A stretch of DNA of 49,277 nt from an uncultured Collinsella sp. (GTDB lineage Bacteria > Actinomycetota > Coriobacteriia > Coriobacteriales > Coriobacteriaceae). The position numbers were made by a program, and so were the translations under genes. The notes beneath the pieces are model-generated. The model searched no databases. It was given only the letters and a program-made list of their open reading frames with translations, and was not told the DNA's origin. The stretch spans positions 1-49,277 of the forward strand of contig CAUFMB010000013.1 of the NCBI GenBank assembly GCA_959026535.1, written 5' to 3'. Below, piece by piece: positions 18,144-24,840 of the stretch (position 1 is the stretch's first letter; every line of letters begins with the position of its first letter).

Positions 18144-18208
18144 AAACATGTACGTCAGCCCCCAAACATGTCGAAATTTGACATCTTTGGAGGCTGACGT
18201 ACACGTTT
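18144..18208. repeat. 65-nt near-perfect palindrome
   Basis: AAACATGTACGTCAGCC at the left is inverted as GGCTGACGTACACGTTT at the right, and the inner part (CCCAAACATGTC...GACATCTTTGG) continues the stem to a GAAATTT loop. Only two or three mismatches occur over the whole element. It lies upstream of gltB and has no second copy in the window. Confidence 0.85.
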
Positions 18209-18363
18209 TAGTGCAGGGACAGCCGGCACATATGCATCTGGCCCCTTTGAATCATTCTGGAAACAAGGGCCATGCGGACTTTTGCATGATGGGGCTCGAC
18301 ACAGCAGGCCTCAAGGGCGGCAACAAGACGCCCAAGTTCGGCCTGTAAGCTCACCGCTTCAAA

Positions 18364-18420
18364 CATCTCAATCTGTAACAGGAAGACCCAATTTTGACGC
18401 CTAGATGTTACAGATTGAGA
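18364..18420. repeat. 59-bp palindrome family A, copy 9
   Basis: CATCTCAATCTGTAACAG and TGTTACAGATTGAGA, internal offset 36. It forms an 80-bp-spaced pair with copy 10, upstream of gpmA. Confidence 0.9.
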
Positions 18421-18443
18421 TTTTCTGCGGGACGGTTTTAGTT

Positions 18444-18502
18444 TGTCTCGATCTGTAACACCTAGGCCCAATTTCCATCCCTAGTTGTTACAGATCGAGA
18501 CA
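18444..18502. repeat. 59-bp palindrome family A, copy 10
   Basis: TGTCTCGATCTGTAACA and TGTTACAGATCGAGACA, exactly 80 bases after copy 9. The core CCTAGGCCC...CCCTAGT extends the pairing inward. Confidence 0.9.
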
Positions 18503-18558
18503 TTTCGGCAGCCCCCCTTCACCATCCCATTCAAATAGAACAATTTTGTTAGTCTTGG

Positions 18559-18587
18559 TTAACTTTTAAGCTTAAAACGGGTATCCT
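18559..18587 (+). promoter_or_regulatory. gpmA promoter with 14-bp palindrome in the spacer
   Basis: TTAACT (18559-18564) and TATCCT (18582-18587) are spaced by 17 bp. The spacer contains the perfect palindrome TTTTAAGCTTAAAA (18564-18577), placed where a repressor would block RNA polymerase. The regulator is not identifiable from the window. Confidence 0.5.
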
Positions 18588-18639
18588 TTGCGGCGTCAAG
18601 CAAACGGCACGCACACCGTGCCAGATCAAGGAGGCCCCT

Positions 18640-19413
18640 ATGGCGCACCAAGCAGACCAGCAGACGATGCAACTCGTCCTTATCCGTCACGGAGAGTCCG
18701 AGTGGAACAAGCTCAACCTGTTCACCGGCTGGACCGATGTCGAGCTCACCGACACGGGCCGCGAAGAGGCGGCGGCAGGCGGCCGCGCCCTCAAAGAAGC
18801 CGGTTTCGACTTTGACGTCTGCTACACTTCGCGTCTCAAGCGCGCGATCCACACCCTCAACATCGTGCTCGGCCAAATGAATCGCGAGTGGCTGCCCGTC
18901 ATCAAATCCTGGAAGCTCAACGAGCGCCACTACGGTGCGTTGCAGGGTCTCAACAAGGCCGATGCCGCCGCGGAGCACGGCGACGAACAGGTGCTCATCT
19001 GGCGCCGCTCCTTCGATGTCTGCCCGCCGGCACTCGAGCCGGACGACGCGCGCGACCCCCACACCCAGGAGCAATACCGCGACGTCGCGCCCGATCAGCT
19101 GCCCTATACCGAGTGCCTCAAGGGCACGATCGCCCGCGCCTGGCCCTATTTCGAAGACGAGATTCGCCCCCAGATGCTCGCCGGCAAGCGCGTACTCATC
19201 GCCGCACACGGCAACTCCCTGCGCTCACTCGTCATGAAGCTCGAGCACCTCACGCCCGAGGAGATCCTCAAGGTCAACATCCCCACCGGCGTGCCGCTCG
19301 TCTACACCTTCGACACCGATTTCAACGTCCTCGACAAGCGCTACATCGGCGACCCGGCGACCATCGCCGCCAAGATCGACGCCGTGGCCAATCAGGGCAA
19401 AGCACACAAGTAG
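18640..19413 (+). CDS. gpmA: 2,3-bisphosphoglycerate-dependent phosphoglycerate mutase
   Basis: 257 residues. It interconverts 3- and 2-phosphoglycerate in glycolysis. The phosphohistidine motif LIRHGESEWN is at about 14-23, followed by FTGWTDVELT, the substrate loop ERHYGALQG and the second catalytic histidine in AAHGNSLRSL. All key residues of the dPGM family are present. AAGGAGG precedes ATG 18640. The Nramp transporter reading frame follows 75 bases downstream on the same strand; since phosphoglycerate mutases of the other class need manganese and this one does not, no functional link should be assumed. Confidence 0.96.
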   Translation: MAHQADQQTMQLVLIRHGESEWNKLNLFTGWTDVELTDTGREEAAAGGRALKEAGFDFDVCYTSRLKRAIHTLNIVLGQMNREWLPVIKSWKLNERHYGALQGLNKADAAAEHGDEQVLIWRRSFDVCPPALEPDDARDPHTQEQYRDVAPDQLPYTECLKGTIARAWPYFEDEIRPQMLAGKRVLIAAHGNSLRSLVMKLEHLTPEEILKVNIPTGVPLVYTFDTDFNVLDKRYIGDPATIAAKIDAVANQGKAHK

Positions 19414-19488
19414 CCCCAACCCAAAACCGACGCGTGGCGCCGCACGGCCCAGATGCGACGTCACGCCGCCCATACACAGGAGCGCACC

Positions 19489-20745
19489 ATGCTCAACCAT
19501 CTCAAACAACACTTTGGTTCCCGGCGCACCGGCGGTCACGGAGGCCTAGACATTGCGCGGCATATCGGCCCCGGGCTGCTCGTGACCGTCGGCTTTATCG
19601 ACCCGGGCAACTGGGCCTCCAATATGGCCGCGGGCTCGCAGTTTGGCTACGCGCTGCTGTGGATCGTCACGCTGTCCACGATTATGCTCATCGTGCTGCA
19701 GCACAACGCGGCTCACCTGGGTATCGCCACGGGCGCCTGCCTTGCCGAGGCCACGACACGTTACCTCCCCCGCTTCGTCGGGCGTACGGTGCTCGCCAGC
19801 GCCTATCTCGCGACCATCGCCACCGCCATGGCCGAAGTCCTGGGCGGCGCGATTGCCCTTTAAATGCTCTTTGGGCTGCCCGTGCGCGCGGGCTGCGTCA
19901 TCGTGGCGGCAGTATCGATGGCGATGCTCATGACGAGCTCCTACAAGCGCGCCGAACGCTGGATCATCGCCTTCGTGGGTGTGGTGGGACTCTCGTTTTT
20001 AGCAGAGCTCGCGCTGGTCAAAGTCGACTGGCCGCAAGCAACCGCAAGCTGGATCATCCCCAGCATGCCTGCCGACTCGGCAACGATTATCGTGAGTGTC
20101 CTGGGTGCGGTCGTTATGCCACACAACCTTTTTCTGCACTCCGAGGTCATCCAATCCATGCACTTCGAAGGCCAAGGCGAGCAAGTTATCGAAGAACGTC
20201 TGCACTACGAGCTCTTCGACACGCTCTTTTCGATGGGCGTGGGCTGGGCAATCAACTCGGCCATGGTCATCCTTGCCGCAACGACCTTCTTTGCGCACGG
20301 CATGGTCGTAGACGACCTCGCCGTCGCAGCGGCCACGCTCTCCCCCATCTTGGGCCCGGCGAGCTCGACCATCTTTGCGGTAGCGCTGCTGTTCGCGGGC
20401 CTCTCGAGTAGCGTGACGGCGGGCATGGCGGCAGGCACCATCACTGCGGGCATGTTCGACGAGGAATACGACATCCACGACCGACATTCCTCGATCGGGG
20501 TGGCGGCCTGTTTCGTCGGCGCAGTGGCGGCGTGCTTGGTCGTCCCGAATCCTTTTGAGGGTCTCATTTGGAGTCAGGCACTGCTGTCGCTTCAGCTGCC
20601 GATTACGGTCTTTGTGCTCATACGACTCACCAGTTCGCCCCGCGTCATGGGCAAATACGCCAACTCGCGCCCGCTCAACGCGCTGCTCGTAGGGATCGGT
20701 GCCATCGTGACGATTCTCGATGTCGTGTTGTTGACAGGGATGTAA
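19489..20745 (+). pseudogene. mntH: Nramp divalent metal transporter split by an in-frame stop
   Basis: Read through, this is a complete 418-residue Nramp (MntH) transporter for Mn2+ or Fe2+ uptake. The first part (19489-19863, 124 residues) has the metal-binding DPGN in helix 1. The second part has MPHN in helix 6. Both metal motifs are intact, but a TAA at 19861-19863 interrupts helix 3 between GGAIAL and MLFGLPV. The frame is unchanged and nothing is missing, so a single CAA (Gln) to TAA change is the simplest cause. AGGAG lies before ATG 19489. Possible readings are a recent null mutation, suppression, or re-initiation at the ATG directly after the stop. Confidence 0.85.
19864..20745 (+). 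CDS. C-terminal part of the split Nramp transporter
   Basis: 293 residues, starting with ATG immediately after the TAA (TAAATG), so ribosomes ending on the first part could restart here. It carries about eight membrane helices and the helix-6 metal motif VVMPHNLFLH. It lacks helix 1 with DPGN, so it cannot transport metal alone; it would need the 124-residue N-terminal fragment as a partner. No separate ribosome binding site is visible. Treat it as part of the interrupted mntH rather than a new gene. Confidence 0.6.
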   Translation: MLFGLPVRAGCVIVAAVSMAMLMTSSYKRAERWIIAFVGVVGLSFLAELALVKVDWPQATASWIIPSMPADSATIIVSVLGAVVMPHNLFLHSEVIQSMHFEGQGEQVIEERLHYELFDTLFSMGVGWAINSAMVILAATTFFAHGMVVDDLAVAAATLSPILGPASSTIFAVALLFAGLSSSVTAGMAAGTITAGMFDEEYDIHDRHSSIGVAACFVGAVAACLVVPNPFEGLIWSQALLSLQLPITVFVLIRLTSSPRVMGKYANSRPLNALLVGIGAIVTILDVVLLTGM

Positions 20746-20771
20746 TGGGACGGGGCACCTACCCAGGCAAA

Positions 20772-20830
20772 CGTCTCGATCCGTAACATCTAGACCCTCT
20801 TTTGATGTCTAGATGTTACAGATCGAGATC
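20772..20830. repeat. 59-bp palindrome family A, copy 11
   Basis: This is the best-preserved hairpin of the family: GTAACATCTAGAC pairs perfectly with GTCTAGATGTTAC inside the outer arms, leaving a loop of about 11 bases. It lies after mntH. Confidence 0.92.
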
Positions 20831-20851
20831 ATTCCGAAGGACAGCTCCGTT

Positions 20852-20910
20852 TGTCTCGATCTGTAACAGGAAGACCCGTTTTGAGCCGTTAGACGTTACA
20901 GATTAAGACA
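20852..20910. repeat. 59-bp palindrome family A, copy 12
   Basis: TGTCTCGATCTGTAACAG and the right arm GTTACAGATTAAGACA, exactly 80 bases after copy 11. It is the last copy in the window; none is found from 20911 to the end. Confidence 0.9.
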
Positions 20911-20979
20911 AAAGGTCGACCGGACTCACAACAGACAGGATCGGCCAACAGCAACCGTGATCCCTTGGGGACGGAGGAA

Positions 20980-21013
20980 AAGGGCCCCGGCCGAGAATTC
21001 GACCGAGGCCCTT
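20980..21013 (-). terminator. Rubredoxin gene terminator
   Basis: On the minus strand AAGGGCCTCGGTCGA pairs, with G-U pairs, to TCGGCCGGGGCCCTT, followed by TTTTCC. It lies 40 bases after the rubredoxin stop. Confidence 0.8.
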
Positions 21014-21053
21014 GGACAGAGCTATGCGTTGATACGAGCCGTGTGTCTGCGAG

Positions 21054-21197
21054 CTACTCCTCGACGAGCTCAAACTGATCGGGACCGACGCCGCAAACCG
21101 GGCACACGTAATCTTCGGGCAGCTCGGGCGTATCGACCTCAACCTCGTAACCGCAAACGGTGCACACGAACTTATACGTCTTCTTCTCCTCAGCCAT
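21054..21197 (-). CDS. Rubredoxin
   Basis: 47 residues. Two knuckles, CTVCGYE and CPVCGVG, hold a single Fe(Cys)4 centre for one-electron transfer in the cytoplasm. The DQFELVEE ending is typical. It is slightly shorter than classical 52-residue rubredoxins. ATG 21197 is preceded by GAGGAGAACATC; the frame is open for 13 more codons, which I reject. A flavin reductase gene lies just upstream on the same strand. Flavin reductase and rubredoxin domains are fused in high-molecular-weight rubredoxins that reduce oxygen or peroxide via flavodiiron proteins, so a shared role in oxygen defence is likely. Confidence 0.92.
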   Translation of the reverse strand: MAEEKKTYKFVCTVCGYEVEVDTPELPEDYVCPVCGVGPDQFELVEE

Positions 21198-21241
21198 GAT
21201 GTTCTCCTCTCGAACGCGACTGGTGATGTACTTCATTTATC

Positions 21242-21269
21242 AGTATAGATTCTCAATAATATAATGCAA
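21242..21269 (-). promoter_or_regulatory. Rubredoxin promoter
   Basis: On the minus strand TTGCAT (21269-21264) and TATACT (21247-21242) are 16 bp apart in a strongly AT-rich stretch. The half-site TGAGAATC in the spacer resembles a Fur-type half box, but no clear full operator is seen. It shows that rubredoxin can be transcribed apart from the flavin reductase gene. Confidence 0.65.
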
Positions 21270-21286
21270 GTATTTTTAAAACATTT

Positions 21287-21790
21287 CTAGCCTTGATACG
21301 AGGACGCCTTCGGAGGCGTCTTGCCCTTCAGGACCTTATGGTAGTAATCGTAGGTGAGCGGCGTCTCGTCACTCAAGCGCTCGGCATCCTCGACCTCGCC
21401 GATAAACAGCAGATGCGTGCCAACATCCACAGTGTCGATCAAATGGCAGCTAAACAGGGCCGCCGCGTGCTCGGGCACATAGGGCATGCCCAGAGCCGTC
21501 TCGCGGGTCTCGTATTTGGCAAACTTGTCATAATCGCTGCTGGTGCGGAACCCAAAGTTACCGATGTAGAGCATATCGGCGGTCTGATCGATCACGGTCA
21601 GCGCGAACGCTTTGGCCGAAGCGATGACGCCCGAGGTGACGTTGTCCTTGTTCACTGCAACCGAAATGCGCGGCGGCATGGACGTCACCTGCACCGCTGT
21701 GTTGATAACGCAGCCGGCACGCAGCCCGTCTGCCGCGGCGCTCACCACGTACAGGCCGCTCGGCATGGTAAAGAACGCAGTTTTGTCCAT
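21287..21790 (-). CDS. Flavin reductase family protein
   Basis: 167 residues. The fold is that of FMN-binding flavin reductases: the N-terminal FFTMPSGLYVVSA, the central PPRISVAVNKDN and ALTVIDQT, and the FGFRTSSDYDKF loop are typical. It would reduce FMN, or hand electrons from bound FMN to a partner. ATG 21790 is preceded by GGGGAG at 8 bases; an upstream extension to 21982 reads through terminator and palindrome DNA and is rejected. The adjacent rubredoxin gene suggests the pair replaces a fused flavin reductase-rubredoxin. The physiological electron acceptor is not visible here. Confidence 0.85.
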   Translation of the reverse strand: MDKTAFFTMPSGLYVVSAAADGLRAGCVINTAVQVTSMPPRISVAVNKDNVTSGVIASAKAFALTVIDQTADMLYIGNFGFRTSSDYDKFAKYETRETALGMPYVPEHAAALFSCHLIDTVDVGTHLLFIGEVEDAERLSDETPLTYDYYHKVLKGKTPPKASSYQG

Positions 21791-21841
21791 AACGATCACT
21801 CCCCTAGCTCGGGTTGGAACCTCATGGATGTATGTACCCAC

Positions 21842-21875
21842 AAAAAAGGCAGCGCCCATAACGGACGCCACCTTT
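21842..21875 (-). terminator. Terminator downstream of smpB
   Basis: On the minus strand GGTGGCGTCC pairs with GGGCGCTGCC, using three G-U pairs, followed by six T. It lies between smpB and the flavin reductase gene. Confidence 0.75.
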
Positions 21876-21917
21876 GAAACATATGTGTCAGAACAGTAAG
21901 AAAGATGAGACACCCGC

Positions 21918-21984
21918 AGCTGCGGTGAAATAGGGACTGAATAGCCCCTCAAACAGGCAAACCAGTCCGTATTCCACCGCAACT
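21918..21984. repeat. Palindrome family B, copy 2
   Basis: TGCGGTGAAATAGGGACTG is inverted at the right end as CAGTCCGTATTCCACCGCA with two mismatches. It sits between the smpB stop codon and its terminator. Confidence 0.85.
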
Positions 21985-21996
21985 TATGAAGGACGG

Positions 21997-22467
21997 TCAG
22001 CGGTTGCGTTCCTTGAGGGCACGGTCGATCTCGCGTTGGACATCACGCTTGGCCATGTCCTCGCGCTTGTCGTAGAGCTTCTTGCCGCGACCCAGGCCCA
22101 GCAGCAGTTTTACGCGACCGTCGGTATTAAAGTAGAGCTCCAACGGAACCAGCGCATAACCACGGTTGCGAAGTTTGCCGTCAAGAAAGTCAATCTCCTT
22201 GCGGTGCAGCAGCAGACGGCGCCGACGGTCGGGATCGCGATTCCACACGCCACCATGGCTATAAGGGTGGATATGCAGGCCGACGAGCCAGCACTCACCG
22301 CCACGAATCAGTGCGAAGGTATCGGTAATCTGGCACGCGCGCTCGCGAATCGACTTGACCTCGGTACCGCTCAGCTCAATACCGCACTCAAACGTCTCAT
22401 CGATAAAGTACTCGTGATGTGCCGAGCGATTCTTGGAGATAAGCTTGTGCTCGCGCTTACTGGGCAT
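21997..22467 (-). CDS. smpB: SsrA-binding protein SmpB
   Basis: 156 residues. SmpB binds tmRNA and brings it to stalled ribosomes for trans-translation. Hallmarks are HHEYFIDETFECGIELSGTE (split motif), VKSIRE, the loop LHIHPYSHGG, and the basic C-terminal tail. ATG 22467 follows AAGGAGG; the start overlaps the stop of the TPR gene by 11 bases (ATGCCCAGTAA), so translation is coupled. RNase R, the tmRNA partner nuclease, is encoded 8.5 kb away in this window. No tmRNA gene was recognised nearby. Confidence 0.95.
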   Translation of the reverse strand: MPSKREHKLISKNRSAHHEYFIDETFECGIELSGTEVKSIRERACQITDTFALIRGGECWLVGLHIHPYSHGGVWNRDPDRRRRLLLHRKEIDFLDGKLRNRGYALVPLELYFNTDGRVKLLLGLGRGKKLYDKREDMAKRDVQREIDRALKERNR

Positions 22468-23374
22468 CGCCGGCCTCCTTGGCGCCATCGGCGTTTGAGC
22501 CCGCAGCCTCGCGCTTTGCCCTGCGCTCGGCATTGAGCTCGGCATCGCTCTCGCGCACCAGCTTGATAATCGCCGCGCATGCCTCCTCGCCCACCAGGTC
22601 GCGGGCACGGACCGTCAGACGCGTAGCCTCCTGCTTGTCGCCGTCGCTTGCAGCATCGGTCGCGCACATGATCAGGCAGATGGCGATCTCGGCCGAAGGC
22701 GAGGTCGGCACGCCCTGCAGGGCGAGCTCACCCATCACATGGTCGTCACTCTCGTCCGCGGCATCCGGATAGGTGGTATGGATCTTGTTGAGCAGGCGCG
22801 TCGTATGCGCATCATTGGGCGCCAGGCGCAGCGCCAGACGCGCGCAGCCCACGGCAGCCGAAATGTTCTCGGTCTCGGGCTCCAAGAAGTACTGACCCAA
22901 ATTGGTGTAGGCGCGTGCGGCGCACTTACCGTCGCTCGCGCGCTCCAGCACCGAGAACGAGAGCGATGCCCACTCCTGCTTGTCCTCGAGCGCGCGGAAC
23001 AGCTCGGCCAAGTCCAAGCGATAGTTGCAGTTCATGGGATCCCAACGCACGGCCTGCATCAGGGCATTCCGAGCACTCACATAATCCTGCTGGCGAATGT
23101 AGGCAAACGCAATGTCGGAGTACAGGCGGTCAAAGGGAACCTCGACCTGCACCAGCTCGCGCGGATCCTTCTCCACGCGGCGATAGGCCAGGCGCTCAAA
23201 CTTGCTGTCGAAGCTAAAGTACTGGCGCTTCTCCTCCGTCTTGCACTCAGCGTCGATATACTCCTCGGCGAGCTCCACCAGACGCTCAAGCAGCGGCGTC
23301 GCCGTAGCCAGGTCGCCCTGCGCCAGATAGTTCTCGGCATACGTGATGTCTTCCAAGCTGATGGGCAGGTCCAT
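22457..23374 (-). CDS. Tetratricopeptide-repeat protein
   Basis: 305 residues. Helical pairs fit TPR-like repeats: residues about 7-40 (ENYLAQGDLATATPLLERLV), 85-115 (AFAYIRQQDYVSARNALMQAV) and 150-190. Many residues after 200 are Ala- and Glu-rich. No enzyme motif, membrane helix or signal peptide is visible, so it is probably a cytoplasmic scaffold. GAGGAG precedes the ATG. It overlaps smpB by 11 bases, so the two are co-expressed; whether it acts in ribosome rescue is open. Confidence 0.75.
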   Translation of the reverse strand: MDLPISLEDITYAENYLAQGDLATATPLLERLVELAEEYIDAECKTEEKRQYFSFDSKFERLAYRRVEKDPRELVQVEVPFDRLYSDIAFAYIRQQDYVSARNALMQAVRWDPMNCNYRLDLAELFRALEDKQEWASLSFSVLERASDGKCAARAYTNLGQYFLEPETENISAAVGCARLALRLAPNDAHTTRLLNKIHTTYPDAADESDDHVMGELALQGVPTSPSAEIAICLIMCATDAASDGDKQEATRLTVRARDLVGEEACAAIIKLVRESDAELNAERRAKREAAGSNADGAKEAGDAQ

Positions 23375-23433
23375 GACAACTCCTCGGTCCGGGCGGCAGA
23401 CTCAACGCGCGCCTTAAATATCGGTCAATACAC

Positions 23434-23461
23434 AAAACCCGGGTCTCTTACGAGGCCCGGG
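23434..23461 (-). terminator. Terminator of the tRNA operon
   Basis: A 10-bp stem (CCCGGG plus CTC/GAG pairs) with loop TTAC, followed on the minus strand by four T. It lies 10 bases after the 3' end of tRNA-Glu. Confidence 0.85.
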
Positions 23462-23471
23462 CGTTCAATTT

Positions 23472-23548
23472 TGGTAGCCCGTACCAGATTCGAACTGGTG
23501 ATCTCCGCCTTGAGAGGGCGGCGTCCTAAACCGCTAGACGAACGGGCC
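23472..23548 (-). tRNA. tRNA-Glu(CTC)
   Basis: The minus strand folds into a complete cloverleaf: acceptor GGCCCGT with ACGGGCT, anticodon stem CCGCC/GGCGG with loop CTCTCAA giving anticodon CUC, T-arm with GTTCGAATC, and an encoded CCA end. It is the second gene of a two-tRNA transcript after tRNA-Gln. Confidence 0.95.
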
Positions 23549-23565
23549 ATATGTAGCAAATGCAA

Positions 23566-23639
23566 TGGCTGGGATGGAGGGAGTCGAACCCCCATTGACG
23601 GAACCAGAATCCGCTGTCCTGCCATTAGACGACATCCCA
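23566..23639 (-). tRNA. tRNA-Gln(CTG)
   Basis: Acceptor TGGGATG with CATCCCA, anticodon loop TTCTGGT giving anticodon CUG, T-loop GTTCGACTC, and an encoded CCA end. It is 74 nt long and first in the transcript. Confidence 0.95.
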
Positions 23640-23683
23640 ATGACTGCATCGCTGCGCTCGGCTGTGCCTTTGCGCAAGAAAGA

Positions 23684-23712
23684 AATATACGGGAAGTCCG
23701 GCCGTGACGCAA
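23684..23712 (-). promoter_or_regulatory. Promoter of the tRNA-Gln/tRNA-Glu operon
   Basis: On the minus strand TTGCGT (23712-23707) and TATATT (23689-23684) are spaced by exactly 17 bp. The expected start is about 30 bases before tRNA-Gln. Confidence 0.75.
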
Positions 23713-23905
23713 GCCCCAATTTTGACTTTTTTGAAATTCAGTCAAATACGGCCAACACGTGAAGGACCTGTGAAGTCGACCGCTGCACACGAAGGGCAAA
23801 ACGCCGCGAGCGGTAGCCGTCAACCGTTGGCAGATTCTACCGCGAAAACGATAGCACCAGGCAACACAATCGAAGTATCAATGATCGCGTAGATATCGAG
23901 GCGCC

Positions 23906-24316
23906 ATGGACGAAGAGCTTGATTACCTATGGGAGACCCTGGGCCTCGAGATCACTGCTGACCTTTGGCCCGAACGGGACAAAATCCATCCCACTCTGCG
24001 CCCCGCCATCACGGTGATGCAGGCAAAATACCGCCGTGCATCCTTTTTGATCATGCGGATGTCATGGCACGCGGGACTCCCCGACCTTAAGCGAATCCAG
24101 GCAAGCCTCGTCGAGCTGTCCGGTATGCCGACTGTCATATCCGAGGCGCACCTGGAGCAGCGACAGCGCGAGCGACTGCAACAGCAGCGGATTCCCTTTA
24201 TCTGCCCCGGTGTTCAGGCATATCTGCCCTTTATGGACGAGGAGTACTGGAGCGGCAAGCCCAACAAGCACGTAAAGGTCTACGATCCGCACGAATGGGC
24301 ACAGCTCGAGGATTGA
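23906..24316 (+). CDS. Small protein of unknown function, possibly a truncated regulator-like protein
   Basis: 136 residues, soluble. The segment RIPFICPGVQAYLPFMDEEYW is similar to a linker I associate with some MarR-type regulators that read IPFVVPGxQxYLPFLG (split motif), where a winged helix normally follows. Here the protein stops about 35 residues later, so the DNA-binding part would be missing. This is a weak resemblance. The ribosome binding site is poor (GAGG 5 bases before the ATG). Codon use is like its neighbours. It lies alone on the plus strand between the tRNA promoter and the ArsC-like gene. Confidence 0.55.
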   Translation: MDEELDYLWETLGLEITADLWPERDKIHPTLRPAITVMQAKYRRASFLIMRMSWHAGLPDLKRIQASLVELSGMPTVISEAHLEQRQRERLQQQRIPFICPGVQAYLPFMDEEYWSGKPNKHVKVYDPHEWAQLED

Positions 24317-24388
24317 GCCGAGCGAGCCCGCCGATGGAAAACACGTCCCACCCTGAGCACTCAAAACGGGTCGCACTTTCCGCAGCCG

Positions 24389-24748
24389 CTACAGCAACGC
24401 CTCGGCCCAAGCCGATTCCCTAAAGCCGGGAATCGCAAAGTCGTCGCCCACCAGCAGTGGGCGCTTAACCAGCATGCCGTCGGTCGCCAGCAGCTCGTAG
24501 CACTCCCGATCCGTCACGCCCGCATCCAGACGCGCCTTCAGGCCCAGCTCTCGATATTTCATGCCCGACGAATTAAAGAAGCGCCGCACCGGCAGTCCCG
24601 AACGAGCAATCCAGGTCGCAAGCTCATCAGCCGTGGGATTGTCCAAAACGATATCGCGGTCGATATACTCTACCCCGTGTTCGTCCAGCCATGCCTTGGC
24701 CTTCTTACAGGTCGAGCACTTGGGATATTCAACAAACAGTACGGTCAT
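24389..24748 (-). CDS. ArsC/Spx-family thioredoxin-fold protein
   Basis: 119 residues. The N-terminal beta-strand is followed by YPKCSTCKKAKAWLDE, a CxxC active site, and later RRFFNSSGMKYRELGL and LVKRPLLVGD, all typical of the ArsC/YffB/Spx superfamily. Arsenate reductases of this class normally use a single Cys, and Spx uses CxxC to sense oxidation; the neighbourhood gives no arsenic genes. ATG 24748 lies after GGAGGATTCCC. The upstream extension to 24787 is rejected. A thiol-redox role is the safe reading. Confidence 0.85.
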   Translation of the reverse strand: MTVLFVEYPKCSTCKKAKAWLDEHGVEYIDRDIVLDNPTADELATWIARSGLPVRRFFNSSGMKYRELGLKARLDAGVTDRECYELLATDGMLVKRPLLVGDDFAIPGFRESAWAEALL

Positions 24749-24840
24749 GGGAATCCTCCGAATATAGATCGGCCAACGCAGGCACACGCCACACGAGGCG
24801 CCTTCGTATGATGGGCCAATTGTAGCCCACGGGTCACACG

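Larger units (their letters stand above)
18016..18639. other. 624-bp divergent intergenic region gltB/gpmA
   Basis: This space holds the gltB leader, a 10-bp palindrome GTTTCGAAAC near 18097, the 65-nt palindrome at 18144-18208, two family A palindromes and the gpmA promoter. A frame at 18136-18348 ending in GLKGGNKTPKFGL could be the tail of a decayed gene, but it overlaps the palindrome and has no ribosome binding site. Confidence 0.55.

Noticed and set aside
18136..18348. 70-residue frame ending GLKGGNKTPKFGL
   Set aside because: It begins inside the 65-nt palindrome and lacks a ribosome binding site. It could be the tail of a decayed gene but cannot be supported.
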